Assembly (NCBI GenBank): GCA_021771755.1
Contig: JAETOL010000001.1
Span: forward strand, 248,001 to 312,000
Origin: Lachnospiraceae bacterium
Lineage (GTDB): Bacteria; Bacillota; Clostridia; Lachnospirales; Lachnospiraceae
Length of the DNA stretch: 64,000 nt
Reading direction: 5' to 3'
Under the pieces are notes generated by a model. The model saw only the letters and a program-made list of their open reading frames with translations. It searched no databases and had not been told where the DNA came from. Positions 51,915-61,466 of the stretch are shown here, in pieces. Position numbers and translations under genes: made by a program. The stretch's first letter is position 1; every line of letters begins with the position of its first letter.

Positions 51915-53234
51915 TTACATATAATCCGGACATTTCTGCACACATACCATGCGTTTTCCGGATGCCTCAATCGGAATTTCATCCACATAGGTCACATCGA
52001 TCTGTGCTTCGTCCCCCAGATATTTCCGGTAGGAGGCAACGACCTCCTCTTCGTTGACTCTGGTACGGTCTGCATTCAGAAGAAGCTCGTAGCGCTTCTT
52101 TTCCCACTGGATGCATTTTGCCTGATGCACGATTCCTTCCATATTGATCAGCACATTCATAAACACATGGATGGATAAAGGCTCGCCCTTACAGTTGTAC
52201 ATCATGGAACCCCGACGTCCGTAGATTTCCGTAAAATATCCGTGCTTTCTTCCTTTTTCATCGATCACTTCTTTATAGATTCCGGTATCTCCGGTATCAT
52301 AGCGGATCATGGGAAAAGCTTTGTTATAATAATCGGTCACAACAATCCTGCCCAGTTCTCCCGGCTTCACCGGTTCATCCGAATCAAGGCTGAGCATTTC
52401 AATATAAAAATTATAAAGATCCACGGTGTAACGATCCTCATCCCCTACCTGGCAGGCAAGGAATCCGTTTTCATTGTTTCCATAGGAGCGCACAGCCGTA
52501 AATCCAAAAATCTCCCGGATTTCGTCATAAGTCTTCTGGGGAAGAGCCTCGCCCATGGCAAAAACCATTTCCACATCCCATTTGCTGATATCTACCTTTT
52601 TTCTCTTCAGATATCCGGCAAGAACCACCAGCGCACTGGAGTAAGCTACCAGAACCTGGATCCGGTCTTTGCGGATCTTTTCGCAGATCCCGGCCAGCGC
52701 CTCGTCTCCCATATTGGAAATATCGATCATGATCAGGTTATTTTTAAAGGATTTCCATTTGGAAATCACATTTTTCCCCGGGATCCACACACGGAATTCC
52801 CCTCTTTTCATTCCCATACGGAAGCCGTTCAGTTCCATAAAAGAAATAAAATTCATATTCACCCGGTTCATTTTGTCTCCGTCGCAAAGCACGGTAAACG
52901 GCGCGCCTGTGGATCCGCTGGTCTTCAGCTGAAACAGGCTGTCCTTTTTGTCCTGATACATATCGCAAAGGATGCTGTCCTTATTTTCGTTGTATTTCAT
53001 TTTTGTCATAACAGGAAAATCTGTGATATCACGGGCATCCTGATAGTCTTTATAATATGCGGAATGCTTTTTGGCATGTTCCAGAAGCATCTCTACCCGG
53101 CGCTGTGCATATTCCTCTGTGATTCCTTCTACAATCTCCCGTTTATTTACTGCTTTTATCTTTGCAAGCTTTCCACCATGAAGCCTGTCAAGACCATTAA
53201 AAGCAGCTCTTCTTAAAATTTCTCCAGCCTGCAT
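51915..53234 (-). CDS. CapK/PaaK-like adenylate-forming enzyme 1
   Basis: 439-residue member of the phenylacetate-CoA ligase/coenzyme F390 synthetase-like group (CapK type in capsule loci). The ATP-binding loop is LKTSGSTGAPF (near 102), GNNENG (near 253) and YDTGDTGIY (near 316) are adenylation motifs, and the small C-terminal domain ends IEASGKRMVCVQ, with the usual Lys before the end. It should activate a carboxylate as its adenylate; the acceptor is unknown. It lies between the ThDP enzyme and flippase genes and is paralogous to the protein at 54500. Confidence 0.85.
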   Translation of the reverse strand: MQAGEILRRAAFNGLDRLHGGKLAKIKAVNKREIVEGITEEYAQRRVEMLLEHAKKHSAYYKDYQDARDITDFPVMTKMKYNENKDSILCDMYQDKKDSLFQLKTSGSTGAPFTVLCDGDKMNRVNMNFISFMELNGFRMGMKRGEFRVWIPGKNVISKWKSFKNNLIMIDISNMGDEALAGICEKIRKDRIQVLVAYSSALVVLAGYLKRKKVDISKWDVEMVFAMGEALPQKTYDEIREIFGFTAVRSYGNNENGFLACQVGDEDRYTVDLYNFYIEMLSLDSDEPVKPGELGRIVVTDYYNKAFPMIRYDTGDTGIYKEVIDEKGRKHGYFTEIYGRRGSMMYNCKGEPLSIHVFMNVLINMEGIVHQAKCIQWEKKRYELLLNADRTRVNEEEVVASYRKYLGDEAQIDVTYVDEIPIEASGKRMVCVQKCPDYM

Positions 53235-53265
53235 ATTTTTTCCTTTCCATATAAAATCAGATTTA

Positions 53266-54483
53266 TTACTGCTTCAGCGGCTGCGCTTTTCTGTCTCCCG
53301 CTTTCCAGAGTCCCAGAAGGATCACTGCTGCCACACGGATGGCATTGGCAATCAGAACCGCTTCCGCAAATCCCATAATACCGCTGTTCTTTGTAAAAAG
53401 CAACACAAGAGCAGTGATGATCGCCAGATGAAGAATCTGCAGAATCAACTGCCATTTTTCCTCTGTAAAGGTCAAAACCACAATAAAAAGATAAGCAGAC
53501 AGAACTCCCAGAATCTGGCTCAGGTTCACAACCGTCATCATTCCTTTTACGGATTCATAAAGATCTCTGTAAAACAGCCATACAAACAGCGGTGTTCCAA
53601 TCTGAGAGCCTATAAAAAACACAAGGCTGACTCCCACGCCGATCCCGGTAAACTGCAGAAACTGCTTTCTTCCCATCCTCTCCTGCTTCCGTGTAAGATA
53701 AGAAATAATGATCGTGTTTACCGGAGCCACCAGAAGCACCAGAGTTTTTCCGATCAGGGACGTCACATAATACTGTGTCACCGCCAGATGTCCGATCAGA
53801 TGCTCCAGAACAAGACGATCGATATTCAGCGTCAGATTGGTGATCAGGTAGGAAATAACAAGAAATCCGCCTCTTTGAAAGGCTGTTCCAAACCAGCTGC
53901 TTCTCCTGAAAAATCCATGGAATACGGTTCCGGTGGCTGCAAGATATACCAACGCCGCCACTTCTCCTGTCACAAATACCAGAAACCAGTTTTTTGTCAG
54001 GAAATAAAGGCCAAAGCCTGCCACATAGCCCACAGTCAGAACTGCATAATAATTAAAATAATTCCGGTAGTTCAGATTCAGGCGATACTCCACATCTCCG
54101 TAATACCGGAAGATCGTCGTCATAAGAAGAAGTACGGTCCAGAAGATCACGGAAACAGAGGTCATGGAATTCTTTCCCACCAGCAGAGTCACTGCCGTAC
54201 CCACGCCTCCAAATAAAAGAAGCAGGATATTATAGTCTCCGTTCTTTACCTGGTAATCTCTTCTCACAACAAGGCGGCTGGTGTTTAAAGCCTGCCCCAC
54301 CGAAGGACAGAGAATCGCCACCAGCCCCATAAGATACAGCAGCTCACCAAGCTGGTCGCTTCCCATGAAACGGTTCAGCAGCGGATAGACCAGTACCTGC
54401 AGAACCCCGTTCATCAGAAGCGCGCCTCCTATGGTGTAGGCTGTATTTGATACAATTTTTTTCTGTTTTTCTTTCGATGCCAA
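53266..54483 (-). CDS. polysaccharide flippase (Wzx-like)
   Basis: 405-residue membrane protein with about 10-12 helices, of the oligosaccharide flippase/MVF type (opening SNTAYTIGGALLMNGVLQVL; LNIDRLVLEHLIGHLAVTQY in the middle). It likely moves a lipid-linked glycan unit to the outer face. The start is TTG with GGAGGG six bases upstream. It sits between the two CapK-like genes in the glycan operon; no Wzy-type polymerase was recognised. Confidence 0.82.
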   Translation of the reverse strand: MASKEKQKKIVSNTAYTIGGALLMNGVLQVLVYPLLNRFMGSDQLGELLYLMGLVAILCPSVGQALNTSRLVVRRDYQVKNGDYNILLLLFGGVGTAVTLLVGKNSMTSVSVIFWTVLLLMTTIFRYYGDVEYRLNLNYRNYFNYYAVLTVGYVAGFGLYFLTKNWFLVFVTGEVAALVYLAATGTVFHGFFRRSSWFGTAFQRGGFLVISYLITNLTLNIDRLVLEHLIGHLAVTQYYVTSLIGKTLVLLVAPVNTIIISYLTRKQERMGRKQFLQFTGIGVGVSLVFFIGSQIGTPLFVWLFYRDLYESVKGMMTVVNLSQILGVLSAYLFIVVLTFTEEKWQLILQILHLAIITALVLLFTKNSGIMGFAEAVLIANAIRVAAVILLGLWKAGDRKAQPLKQ

Positions 54484-54499
54484 AAAGCACCCTCCCCAG

Positions 54500-55822
54500 T
54501 TATTTTTTTATGTATTTCTCACATCGATTCTCAAAGGATTTCCGTTTGCCGGAATTGAGCACCGGGATCTCATCTACATATTCCACTGTAATTTCTGCTT
54601 CTTCTCCGAAATACGGTCCGATAAAATCCAGGATGGCTTTTTCATCGATCTGCTCTTTGTCTCCGTTCAGCCAGAGCGTATATCGAGTCTCATCCTCCTG
54701 AATGAAACGGTACTGGTCGATTCCCTTTGCCATGGAAAGACCGTTCAGAAGCACAAAGGGAGAAACAATCCGTCCCTTGCAGTCGTAGATCATATCACCC
54801 CGCCGTCCGTACAGTTCTTTCAGGTACAGACGGAAACGTCCGTCTTTTTCCTTTCGTTCTGCCACCGCCAGATCTCCGTTGTCATAACGAATCAGAGGAA
54901 TGGCATAATTATAAAGATCTGTGATCACGATACGTCCCAGTTCTCCGGGTTCTGCCGGTTCGTCACTGTCCAGCTTCAGGATTTCATAATAATAGCTTTC
55001 CGTATCAATATAGTAGCTTTCATCTTCCTCCCGCTGCAGTCCCATGATTCCGTTTTCTTCATTGGAATACCAGGAACGCACGGTACAGCGGAAGATTTTT
55101 TCCAGATTTCTCCGAACCTCACTGGGCATGCTCTCTGAAATCGGAAGGATGGCTTTCACACAAAAATCTTTTGTGTCCACCTGATATTTTTCGATATAGC
55201 GCCCCAGTTCTCCGATAGCAGAGGAGTAGCCAATGATACACTTTACTTTTTTCTTCCGGATCACAGAAACCATTTTTCCAAGAGCTTCATCATCCAGATT
55301 GGAGCAGTCCATCATGATCAGATTTTCTGCGGTACGGGAAAGCCAGCTTTTTTTTGCATGGTCTCCCACCCACATACGGATAAAAGCTTCCTTCATGCCG
55401 ATATAATAACCGCCCGCAGCTCCCAGAAAAATACTGGCAGCTGTATTGTGAAGGATTTTGTTGCGGTTCTGGATCATGGCAAAGGGGGTGCCTGTAGACC
55501 CGCTGGTATACATGATCCGGTTGTCGGAAGCTTCTTTGTAAACGCTGGACTGACATTCCTCATAGTGGCTTCTGTAAGCATCTTTATTCATTACCGGCAT
55601 TTTTTCCAGCGGAGTATCCGGATCAAAATCCTTATAAAATTCCGTAGTACGCACTGCATGGGCAATCAGCTTACGGATCTTTTCCTGTGTCCTGTCTATG
55701 GGAGTTCCTTTTTTGTAGCTGTCCCGGATCTCCTCATAATATTTCCGGACCTTTCCGCCCTTGAGGCGATCCACAGTCCAGAAACCATACCAGCGCAGCT
55801 TTTCATCAATTATCATTTGCAT
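54500..55822 (-). CDS. CapK/PaaK-like adenylate-forming enzyme 2
   Basis: 440 residues, same fold and order as the enzyme at 51915 and clearly paralogous. It has IMYTSGSTGTPFAMI near 102, SNEENGIMG near 253, YDNGDLAVAE near 317, and ends PVLNSGKRKSFENRC with the expected C-terminal Lys. It is the third gene of the operon. Having two copies suggests two acyl activations, or a heteromeric enzyme, for decorating the glycan or the branched sugar. No acyl carrier or acyltransferase gene is adjacent. Confidence 0.85.
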   Translation of the reverse strand: MQMIIDEKLRWYGFWTVDRLKGGKVRKYYEEIRDSYKKGTPIDRTQEKIRKLIAHAVRTTEFYKDFDPDTPLEKMPVMNKDAYRSHYEECQSSVYKEASDNRIMYTSGSTGTPFAMIQNRNKILHNTAASIFLGAAGGYYIGMKEAFIRMWVGDHAKKSWLSRTAENLIMMDCSNLDDEALGKMVSVIRKKKVKCIIGYSSAIGELGRYIEKYQVDTKDFCVKAILPISESMPSEVRRNLEKIFRCTVRSWYSNEENGIMGLQREEDESYYIDTESYYYEILKLDSDEPAEPGELGRIVITDLYNYAIPLIRYDNGDLAVAERKEKDGRFRLYLKELYGRRGDMIYDCKGRIVSPFVLLNGLSMAKGIDQYRFIQEDETRYTLWLNGDKEQIDEKAILDFIGPYFGEEAEITVEYVDEIPVLNSGKRKSFENRCEKYIKK

Positions 55823-55840
55823 GTTCCTTCCCGGCTGTTC

Positions 55841-57181
55841 TTAAAGTTCTCCGGCCTCCCGGATCACCTTTGCCATATAGTCGATCTTTTCGTCTGTCAT
55901 TCCAGGATATAAGCCTACCCAGAAGGTATCACGCATGATCCTGTCTGTGTTTTCCAGTGTTCCGGCAATGCGGTAGCCTTTTCCTTCTGCTCTCATCTGA
56001 TCAAAGCACGGATGCTTGGTGAGATTTCCGGCAAACAGCATCCTTGTCTGGACGCCTTTGCTTTCAATATAAGGAACTACCTTGTTTCTGTCCACACCCT
56101 CTTTACAGGTAAGAAGGAAACCGAACCAGCTTGGATCTGAATTCGGGCATGCTTCCGGAAGGATGAATTTTTCTTCCATACCCTCCAGGGCTTTGCGGAG
56201 GCGGGCATAATTATGACGTCTTCTTTCTACAAATCCCGGAAATTTCTCAAGCTGGGCACAGCCTACCGCCGCCTGCATATCTGTTGCCTTCAGATTGTAT
56301 CCAAAATGAGAATACACATATTTGTGATCGTATCCCAGAGGAAGCTCTCCATACTGTCTGTCAAAACGATGTCCGCAGACATTGTCCTTTCCGGACGGAC
56401 AGCGGCAGTCACGTCCCCAGTCGCGAAGAGATCTTACAATCTTGTGAAGCAGCGGATTTCTGGTATAAACAGCGCCGCCCTCTCCCATAGTCATATGATG
56501 AGGCGGATAAAAACTGGAGGTTCCAATATCACCGATCGTTCCGGTCAGTTTTTTCTCGCCGTTGATCTCATACTCAGAGCCCAGAGCATCACAGTTATCC
56601 TCGATCAGCCACAGCTGATGAGCCTGACAGAAATCTGTCAGTGCTTTCAGATCAAAAGGATTTCCCAGTGTATGCGCGATCATCACTACCTTTGTTTTTG
56701 GAGAAAGCGCTTCTTCCAGACGGGTCACATCGATATTATACTGAGGAATGGTCACATCCACGAACACCGGAACCGCTCCGTACTGAATCATAGGTGCTAC
56801 TGTTGTTGGAAATCCTGCAGCCACAGTAATAACCTCATCTCCCGGAAGCACCTGACGTTCTCCAAGAAGAGGGGAGGTCAGCGCCATAAACGCAAGAAGG
56901 TTTGCGGAAGAGCCGGAATTTACCAGAGAGCAGAAACGTACTCCCAGATATTTCGCAAAGTTCTCCTCAAACTGATCTGCATATCTTCCTGCCGTCAGCC
57001 AGAACTCCAGTGCGCTGTCCACCAGATTCACCATCTCTCTGGAATCGTAAACTCTGGACGCATAGGGGATCCTGTCTCCCTCCTCAAACGGTTTCTGCTG
57101 ATTATGATATTTGCGGCAGTAATCATCTACCATACCAAGGATTTCTTCCCTGGCCTGCTGTTCTGTCATATTTTCAAACAT
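55841..57181 (-). CDS. rfbH: CDP-6-deoxy-L-threo-D-glycero-4-hexulose-3-dehydrase (E1)
   Basis: 446 residues of the DegT/AHBA aminotransferase family, but a dehydrase. The PLP-binding Lys is replaced by His (His228 in SFYPPHHMTMGEGG), as in E1 enzymes that use PMP. Cys197, Cys259, Cys261 and Cys269 (DNCDALG ... DCRCPSGKDNVC) form the [2Fe-2S] set with C-X61-C-X-C-X7-C spacing. It removes the 3-hydroxyl of CDP-4-keto-6-deoxyglucose and needs an E3-type reductase, which is not in the window. AGAGGAG precedes the ATG. Confidence 0.95.
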   Translation of the reverse strand: MFENMTEQQAREEILGMVDDYCRKYHNQQKPFEEGDRIPYASRVYDSREMVNLVDSALEFWLTAGRYADQFEENFAKYLGVRFCSLVNSGSSANLLAFMALTSPLLGERQVLPGDEVITVAAGFPTTVAPMIQYGAVPVFVDVTIPQYNIDVTRLEEALSPKTKVVMIAHTLGNPFDLKALTDFCQAHQLWLIEDNCDALGSEYEINGEKKLTGTIGDIGTSSFYPPHHMTMGEGGAVYTRNPLLHKIVRSLRDWGRDCRCPSGKDNVCGHRFDRQYGELPLGYDHKYVYSHFGYNLKATDMQAAVGCAQLEKFPGFVERRRHNYARLRKALEGMEEKFILPEACPNSDPSWFGFLLTCKEGVDRNKVVPYIESKGVQTRMLFAGNLTKHPCFDQMRAEGKGYRIAGTLENTDRIMRDTFWVGLYPGMTDEKIDYMAKVIREAGEL

Positions 57182-57201
57182 AGTCTGTCTCCTCTTTTAT
57201 T

Positions 57202-58272
57202 CTATTTCATCTGATCCAGAAAGCTTTGGATCTGTTTTTTCATGATAAGATTGATGTCTTCTCCGGACTGCCATGTCTTTGTCCATTCTACTGTCTTTTC
57301 CACTGCCTGACGAACTCCCCATGCCGGTTTCCACCCGAAGACGCTCCTCAGTCGGGAGCAGTCCAGCTTCAGGAAGTTTGCCTCATGAGGACCGCCCGCA
57401 AAATGGTTTTCCCAGGTCTGGCCGTCTCCCCAGGCTTCACAGAACAGCTCCACCAGCTCTCCTGTAGTCACACAGTCCTCATCTCCCGGGCCTACGTTAT
57501 AATAGCCTTCATACTTCCGGTCTTCATACTGCAGGGCAGCGATCATAAGATACGCATACAAAGGCTCCAATACATGCTGGAAAGGCCTTGTAGAATGAGG
57601 ATTTCTTACCTGTACAGGCTTTCCTTCCAATGCCGCACGAATGCAGTCCGGAATGATCCTGTCTGCGGCAAAATCTCCGCCTCCGATCACATTTCCGGCT
57701 CTGGCTGTGGAAATCCTGGTATCCCGGTCTCCGAAAAATGAGTTTTTGTAGCTGTGCGTCACAAGCTCAGAGCAGGATTTACTGTTAGAATATGGATCGA
57801 AGCCGTCCAGCGGATCATTTTCACGATATCCCCACTCCCATTCCCGGTTATGGTATACCTTATCTGTAGTCACATTCAGAAAAGATCTGACTGTCTCTGT
57901 CTGACGTACACATTCCAGAATGTTCACCGTACCCATTACGTTTGTCTCATAAGTGTATACGGGATTTTTATATGACTCCCGCACAATCGGCTGCGCTGCC
58001 AGATGGAGCACGATCTCCGGCCGGGTTTCCCGAAATACTTCCATCAGCCTGTCCAGATCCCGGATATCTCCGATCACAGAGTGCATCTGGCTTCCCATAT
58101 CTGCCAGATTAAAAATTGACGGTTCTGTCGGCGGTTCCAGGGAATACCCGGTCACCTGCGCCCCTGCATCCAGAAGCAGACGGCAAAGCCAGGTTCCCTT
58201 AAAGCCTGTATGTCCTGTTATCAGAACTTTTTTTCCATTATAAAAACTGAGATCAAAATTTTTCATAAACAA
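57202..58272 (-). CDS. rfbG: CDP-glucose 4,6-dehydratase
   Basis: 356-residue extended SDR. NAD-binding motif TGHTGFKGTWL (near 20), VTTDKVYHNREWEWGY with the conserved Thr-Asp-Lys, and catalytic DPYSNSKSCSEL. It makes CDP-4-keto-6-deoxyglucose, the entry point of 3,6-dideoxyhexose synthesis. It is first in the nine-gene operon. AGGAG lies seven bases before a TTG at 58272; an ATG at 58266 is 13 bases away, so TTG is preferred. The cytidylyltransferase (rfbF) for CDP-glucose is absent from the window. Confidence 0.95.
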   Translation of the reverse strand: MFMKNFDLSFYNGKKVLITGHTGFKGTWLCRLLLDAGAQVTGYSLEPPTEPSIFNLADMGSQMHSVIGDIRDLDRLMEVFRETRPEIVLHLAAQPIVRESYKNPVYTYETNVMGTVNILECVRQTETVRSFLNVTTDKVYHNREWEWGYRENDPLDGFDPYSNSKSCSELVTHSYKNSFFGDRDTRISTARAGNVIGGGDFAADRIIPDCIRAALEGKPVQVRNPHSTRPFQHVLEPLYAYLMIAALQYEDRKYEGYYNVGPGDEDCVTTGELVELFCEAWGDGQTWENHFAGGPHEANFLKLDCSRLRSVFGWKPAWGVRQAVEKTVEWTKTWQSGEDINLIMKKQIQSFLDQMK

Positions 58273-58323
58273 CTGAAATCTCCTGTTGATTTAATCTGTC
58301 GGTAACTTTTCATAGTTATGAGT

Positions 58324-58352
58324 ATTATACTATTCTTTAGGCAGTGTGGCAA
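58324..58352 (-). promoter_or_regulatory. promoter of the surface-glycan operon
   Basis: On the minus strand TTGCCA (58352-58347), a 17-bp spacer and consensus TATAAT (58329-58324). A 7-bp inverted repeat (AAGGTTT/AAACCTT, 58351-58371) lies at and just upstream of the -35 and may be an operator. Confidence 0.85.
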
Positions 58353-58410
58353 GGTTTCCACCAAAAACCTTCCAGGCTCTGAGGCACCGCAAAAATTTTT
58401 CATATTGTGG

Positions 58411-58457
58411 CAAAAAACAGAGACAGTTTTCTGTGTTTTCACAGTCAACTGTCTCTG
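58411..58457 (-). terminator. terminator after pgi
   Basis: An 11-bp outer stem (58418-58428 with 58447-58457) enclosing a second hairpin CTGTG/CACAG (58431-58444). Six T follow on the minus strand. Confidence 0.85.
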
Positions 58458-58532
58458 CCTGTATTTGATTCTATGATTCTATGTGCAAATGCAAATTATT
58501 TCCATCTCCTGTTACAGAGATTTCTTATCCTG

Positions 58533-60113
58533 TCAGATATTCAGAAGATCGCTGAACTCTTTCAGAGCTCCGTCTGTCTCATGTGCAAGCACACGTTTTG
58601 CAAGAACCTTACCAAGCTGTACGCCTTCCTGGTCAAAGCTGTTTACGTTCCATACAAATCCCTGGAACATGATCTTGTTCTCAAAGTGTGCCAGAAGCGC
58701 TCCAAGAGCCTGAGGTGTCAGTGACTCGCCCACAATAATACTGGACGGGCGTCCTCCCTCAAAGTTTTTGTTGCGGTTCTCGTCTGCTTTGCCACATGCA
58801 AAAGCAACGATCTGAGCCACTACGTTTGCGCAGAGCTTCTGCTGGCTTGTGCTTCCCTGGATCACAACATCGGTACCAATCTGGCTATTTTTAAATCCGA
58901 CAAACTGAAGCGGTATGATATCTGTTCCCTGGTGGAGAAGCTGATAGAAGGAATGCTGTCCGTTGGTTCCCGGCTCACCGAAGATCACCGGACCGGTCAC
59001 ATAATCTACCGGCTCGCCAAAACGGTTTACAGATTTACCATTGGACTCCATATCAAGCTGCTGCAGATGTGCCGGGAAACGGCTCAGTGCCTGAGAGTAC
59101 GGAAGTACTGCAGTTGCCGGATATCCGAGTACATTGCGCTCGTACACGCCGATCAGAGCATCCAGCATGTCTGGATTCTCCCGAAGTTCTGTATTCATGG
59201 CAAGTCTGTCTTCCTCTGCTGCACCTTCCAGGAACTGTGCAAATACTTCCGGTCCAAATGCCAGAGATAATACTGCGCCGCCAACTGCGGATGTGGAAGA
59301 GAAACGACCTCCGATATAATCGTCCATAAAAAACGCTGCCAGATAATCGTCACTCTTTGCCAGAGGAGAAGTCTCGCTGGTAACTGCGATCATATGTCTG
59401 GATGCATCCAGACCTGCATTCTTCAATGCATCTTTTACAAAGGACTCATTTGTCAGAGTCTCCAGTGTTGTTCCGGATTTGGAAACAAGTACAAAAATAG
59501 AATGTGCAACATCAATAGAATTGAGCACTGCTGCCGCATCATCCGGATCTACGTTGCTGATGAATTTTGCTTCCATTTTGAAGGTGTTATTTTTCTTAGC
59601 CCAGTTTTCCAGTGCAAGATACATTGCACGGGGACCAAGGTCGCTTCCGCCGATACCGATCTGAACAACCGTAGTAAACTTCTCTCCTGCTGCGTTTGTA
59701 ATCTCTCCTGCATGAACCTTCTTTGCAAAGTCTGCAATCTTGTTCTGCTGCTCTACATAAAAAGCACGCTTATCTACATCATCGGCAACAACAGCATCAC
59801 CTAACTGTCCGCGGGTAAGCTGATGAAGGACAAGACGTTTCTCACCGGTATTGATAACCTCACCGTTATACAGGGCTTTGTATTTCTCAGTAAGCTGCGC
59901 TTCCTCTGCAAGCTTCTCAAGAGCAGCCAGTACTTTTTCATCTACCTGCTTTGCAGCATAGTTATAGGCAAGGCCTGCAGCCATAGGAACACTGTAATTT
60001 TTTACACGTTCTGCGCCGTTTTCTCCTGTCATTGCTTCTGCAAGATTCACACGTTCTACGTCAGCGATCTCCTTATAAGAAGCAAGACTGTCAAAGTTTT
60101 TCCAATTGATCAT
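58533..60113 (-). CDS. pgi: glucose-6-phosphate isomerase
   Basis: 526-residue glycolytic enzyme that interconverts glucose 6-phosphate and fructose 6-phosphate. Signatures: VQIGIGGSDLGPRAMY (near 151), SKSGTTLETLTNE (near 208) and catalytic Glu/His/Lys regions including GEPGTNGQHSFYQLLHQGT. Length is typical of the long bacterial form. AAGGAG precedes the ATG. Monocistronic, closed by a strong terminator before the glycan operon promoter. Confidence 0.97.
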   Translation of the reverse strand: MINWKNFDSLASYKEIADVERVNLAEAMTGENGAERVKNYSVPMAAGLAYNYAAKQVDEKVLAALEKLAEEAQLTEKYKALYNGEVINTGEKRLVLHQLTRGQLGDAVVADDVDKRAFYVEQQNKIADFAKKVHAGEITNAAGEKFTTVVQIGIGGSDLGPRAMYLALENWAKKNNTFKMEAKFISNVDPDDAAAVLNSIDVAHSIFVLVSKSGTTLETLTNESFVKDALKNAGLDASRHMIAVTSETSPLAKSDDYLAAFFMDDYIGGRFSSTSAVGGAVLSLAFGPEVFAQFLEGAAEEDRLAMNTELRENPDMLDALIGVYERNVLGYPATAVLPYSQALSRFPAHLQQLDMESNGKSVNRFGEPVDYVTGPVIFGEPGTNGQHSFYQLLHQGTDIIPLQFVGFKNSQIGTDVVIQGSTSQQKLCANVVAQIVAFACGKADENRNKNFEGGRPSSIIVGESLTPQALGALLAHFENKIMFQGFVWNVNSFDQEGVQLGKVLAKRVLAHETDGALKEFSDLLNI

Positions 60114-60206
60114 AGTGATTTCTCTCCTTCAACTGTTTATTCGATACTGCCTTTATTTTACATCAAAAGCAGATGAAATGAAACGGGTAATTTGTTTTTT
60201 TAGGAA

Positions 60207-60950
60207 TTATCCTGCAATAAAAACGAATTTCTTCTCGTCAGACAGCGTTTCTTCACAGGAAAATCCCAATTCATGAAAGGCCTTGATCTCTTCCGGCTCC
60301 TGAATGTGATTTTCTGCCATAAAACGTACCATCTCGCCTCTTGCCATTTTTGCCAGAGTTGCTTTCTGCTTTACTTTCCCGTTTTTCCACTCTCCAAATT
60401 CCACTGTGATGAACCGGTCCTCCGGCGTCAGATATTTTTCTACTGCCTTTGCATACTCTTTCGATGCCAGATTCAGGATCAGATGATTTCCATCCGTCAG
60501 TTCCCGGTACAGCCGCTCTCCCCAGAAATCATAAAGGTCTTTTTTTCCGTGTACGGACAGCTTTGCCTGCATTTCCAGACGGTAGGGCGTCACACCGTCA
60601 AAAGGCTTCAGGACTCCGTAAAATCCGGACAGGATCCGGAGGTTTTCTTCTATATATGTAAGCGCTCCCTCTGAAAAAACCTCAGGAGCCATATGCTGAT
60701 ACTGGAGACCTTCATAGGTCAGAACTGCCGGCGTAAGATTCCTCTCCAAATCCATTTCCTGAAAACGTGCGTAATTCAGTTCAGCCAGCTTGTCATTGCA
60801 TTTCCATAACGCCTGAGCATCGGAAAGACTCAGCTTTTGAATCTCTTTCATCAGAATCTTTGTGTCCCCCAGAAATACCGGAAGCCCTGTCACTCCATAG
60901 GTATCCGTATCCACATTCATTTTTTTCGCAGGTGATATGATGATCTTCAT
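60207..60950 (-). CDS. yaaA: peroxide stress protein YaaA
   Basis: 247-residue DUF328/UPF0246 protein. The N-terminal signature MKIIISPAKKMN and the C-terminal KGEMVRFMAE-like segment (MARGEMVRFMAENHI) are conserved. YaaA binds DNA and limits free iron during hydrogen peroxide stress in E. coli. Its ATG begins directly after the bcp stop with the ribosome site inside bcp, so the two are coupled in a small oxidative-stress operon. Confidence 0.94.
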   Translation of the reverse strand: MKIIISPAKKMNVDTDTYGVTGLPVFLGDTKILMKEIQKLSLSDAQALWKCNDKLAELNYARFQEMDLERNLTPAVLTYEGLQYQHMAPEVFSEGALTYIEENLRILSGFYGVLKPFDGVTPYRLEMQAKLSVHGKKDLYDFWGERLYRELTDGNHLILNLASKEYAKAVEKYLTPEDRFITVEFGEWKNGKVKQKATLAKMARGEMVRFMAENHIQEPEEIKAFHELGFSCEETLSDEKKFVFIAG

Positions 60951-61406
60951 TTAAGAAAGCTCTCCCAGCATCTGTGCCGGATTTTCTGCAGCCTTTACCT
61001 TTCCAAATGCCTTAACGATCATGCCCTCTTCATCGATCAGATAGGTGGTTCGCACAACACCCATAGTCTTTTTGCCGTACATGTTTTTTTCTTTCCACAC
61101 ATCATATGCCTGAATACAGGTAATCTCTGTATCAGAAAGAAGTGTAAAAGGCAGGTTGTATTTTGTCTCAAATTTTTTGTGAGAAGCCACACTGTCCTTG
61201 CTGACTCCCAGTACAACCGCACCCTTTTCTGTAAACTGAGGATAAAGCTCTCCAAAACCACAGGCCTGCTTGGTGCACCCCGGTGTATTGTCTCTGGGAT
61301 AAAAATATAAGATAACTTTTTTCCCTCTGTATTCTTCCAGTGTATGCATGTCACCGTTCTGATCCGGAAGCGTAAAATCCGGTGCCTTTGTTCCAATCTC
61401 CAACAT
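60951..61406 (-). CDS. bcp: thioredoxin-dependent peroxiredoxin Bcp
   Basis: 151-residue peroxiredoxin of the PrxQ/Bcp type. The peroxidatic Cys is in FYPRDNTPGCTKQACGF, with the resolving Cys five residues later. It reduces hydrogen peroxide and alkyl hydroperoxides with thioredoxin in the cytoplasm. AGGAGG precedes the ATG. Followed without a gap by yaaA. Confidence 0.96.
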   Translation of the reverse strand: MLEIGTKAPDFTLPDQNGDMHTLEEYRGKKVILYFYPRDNTPGCTKQACGFGELYPQFTEKGAVVLGVSKDSVASHKKFETKYNLPFTLLSDTEITCIQAYDVWKEKNMYGKKTMGVVRTTYLIDEEGMIVKAFGKVKAAENPAQMLGELS

Positions 61407-61466
61407 TGCCGTTTCCTCCTTCGATTGTGATTTATACCCTATTGTACCGCCTTCCTCCTTTTATGG

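Noticed and set aside
46215..58272. Recent horizontal transfer of the glycan operon
   Set aside because: No transposase, tRNA or direct repeats flank it, and codon and base use look like the neighbours by eye. A composition calculation would be needed to say more.
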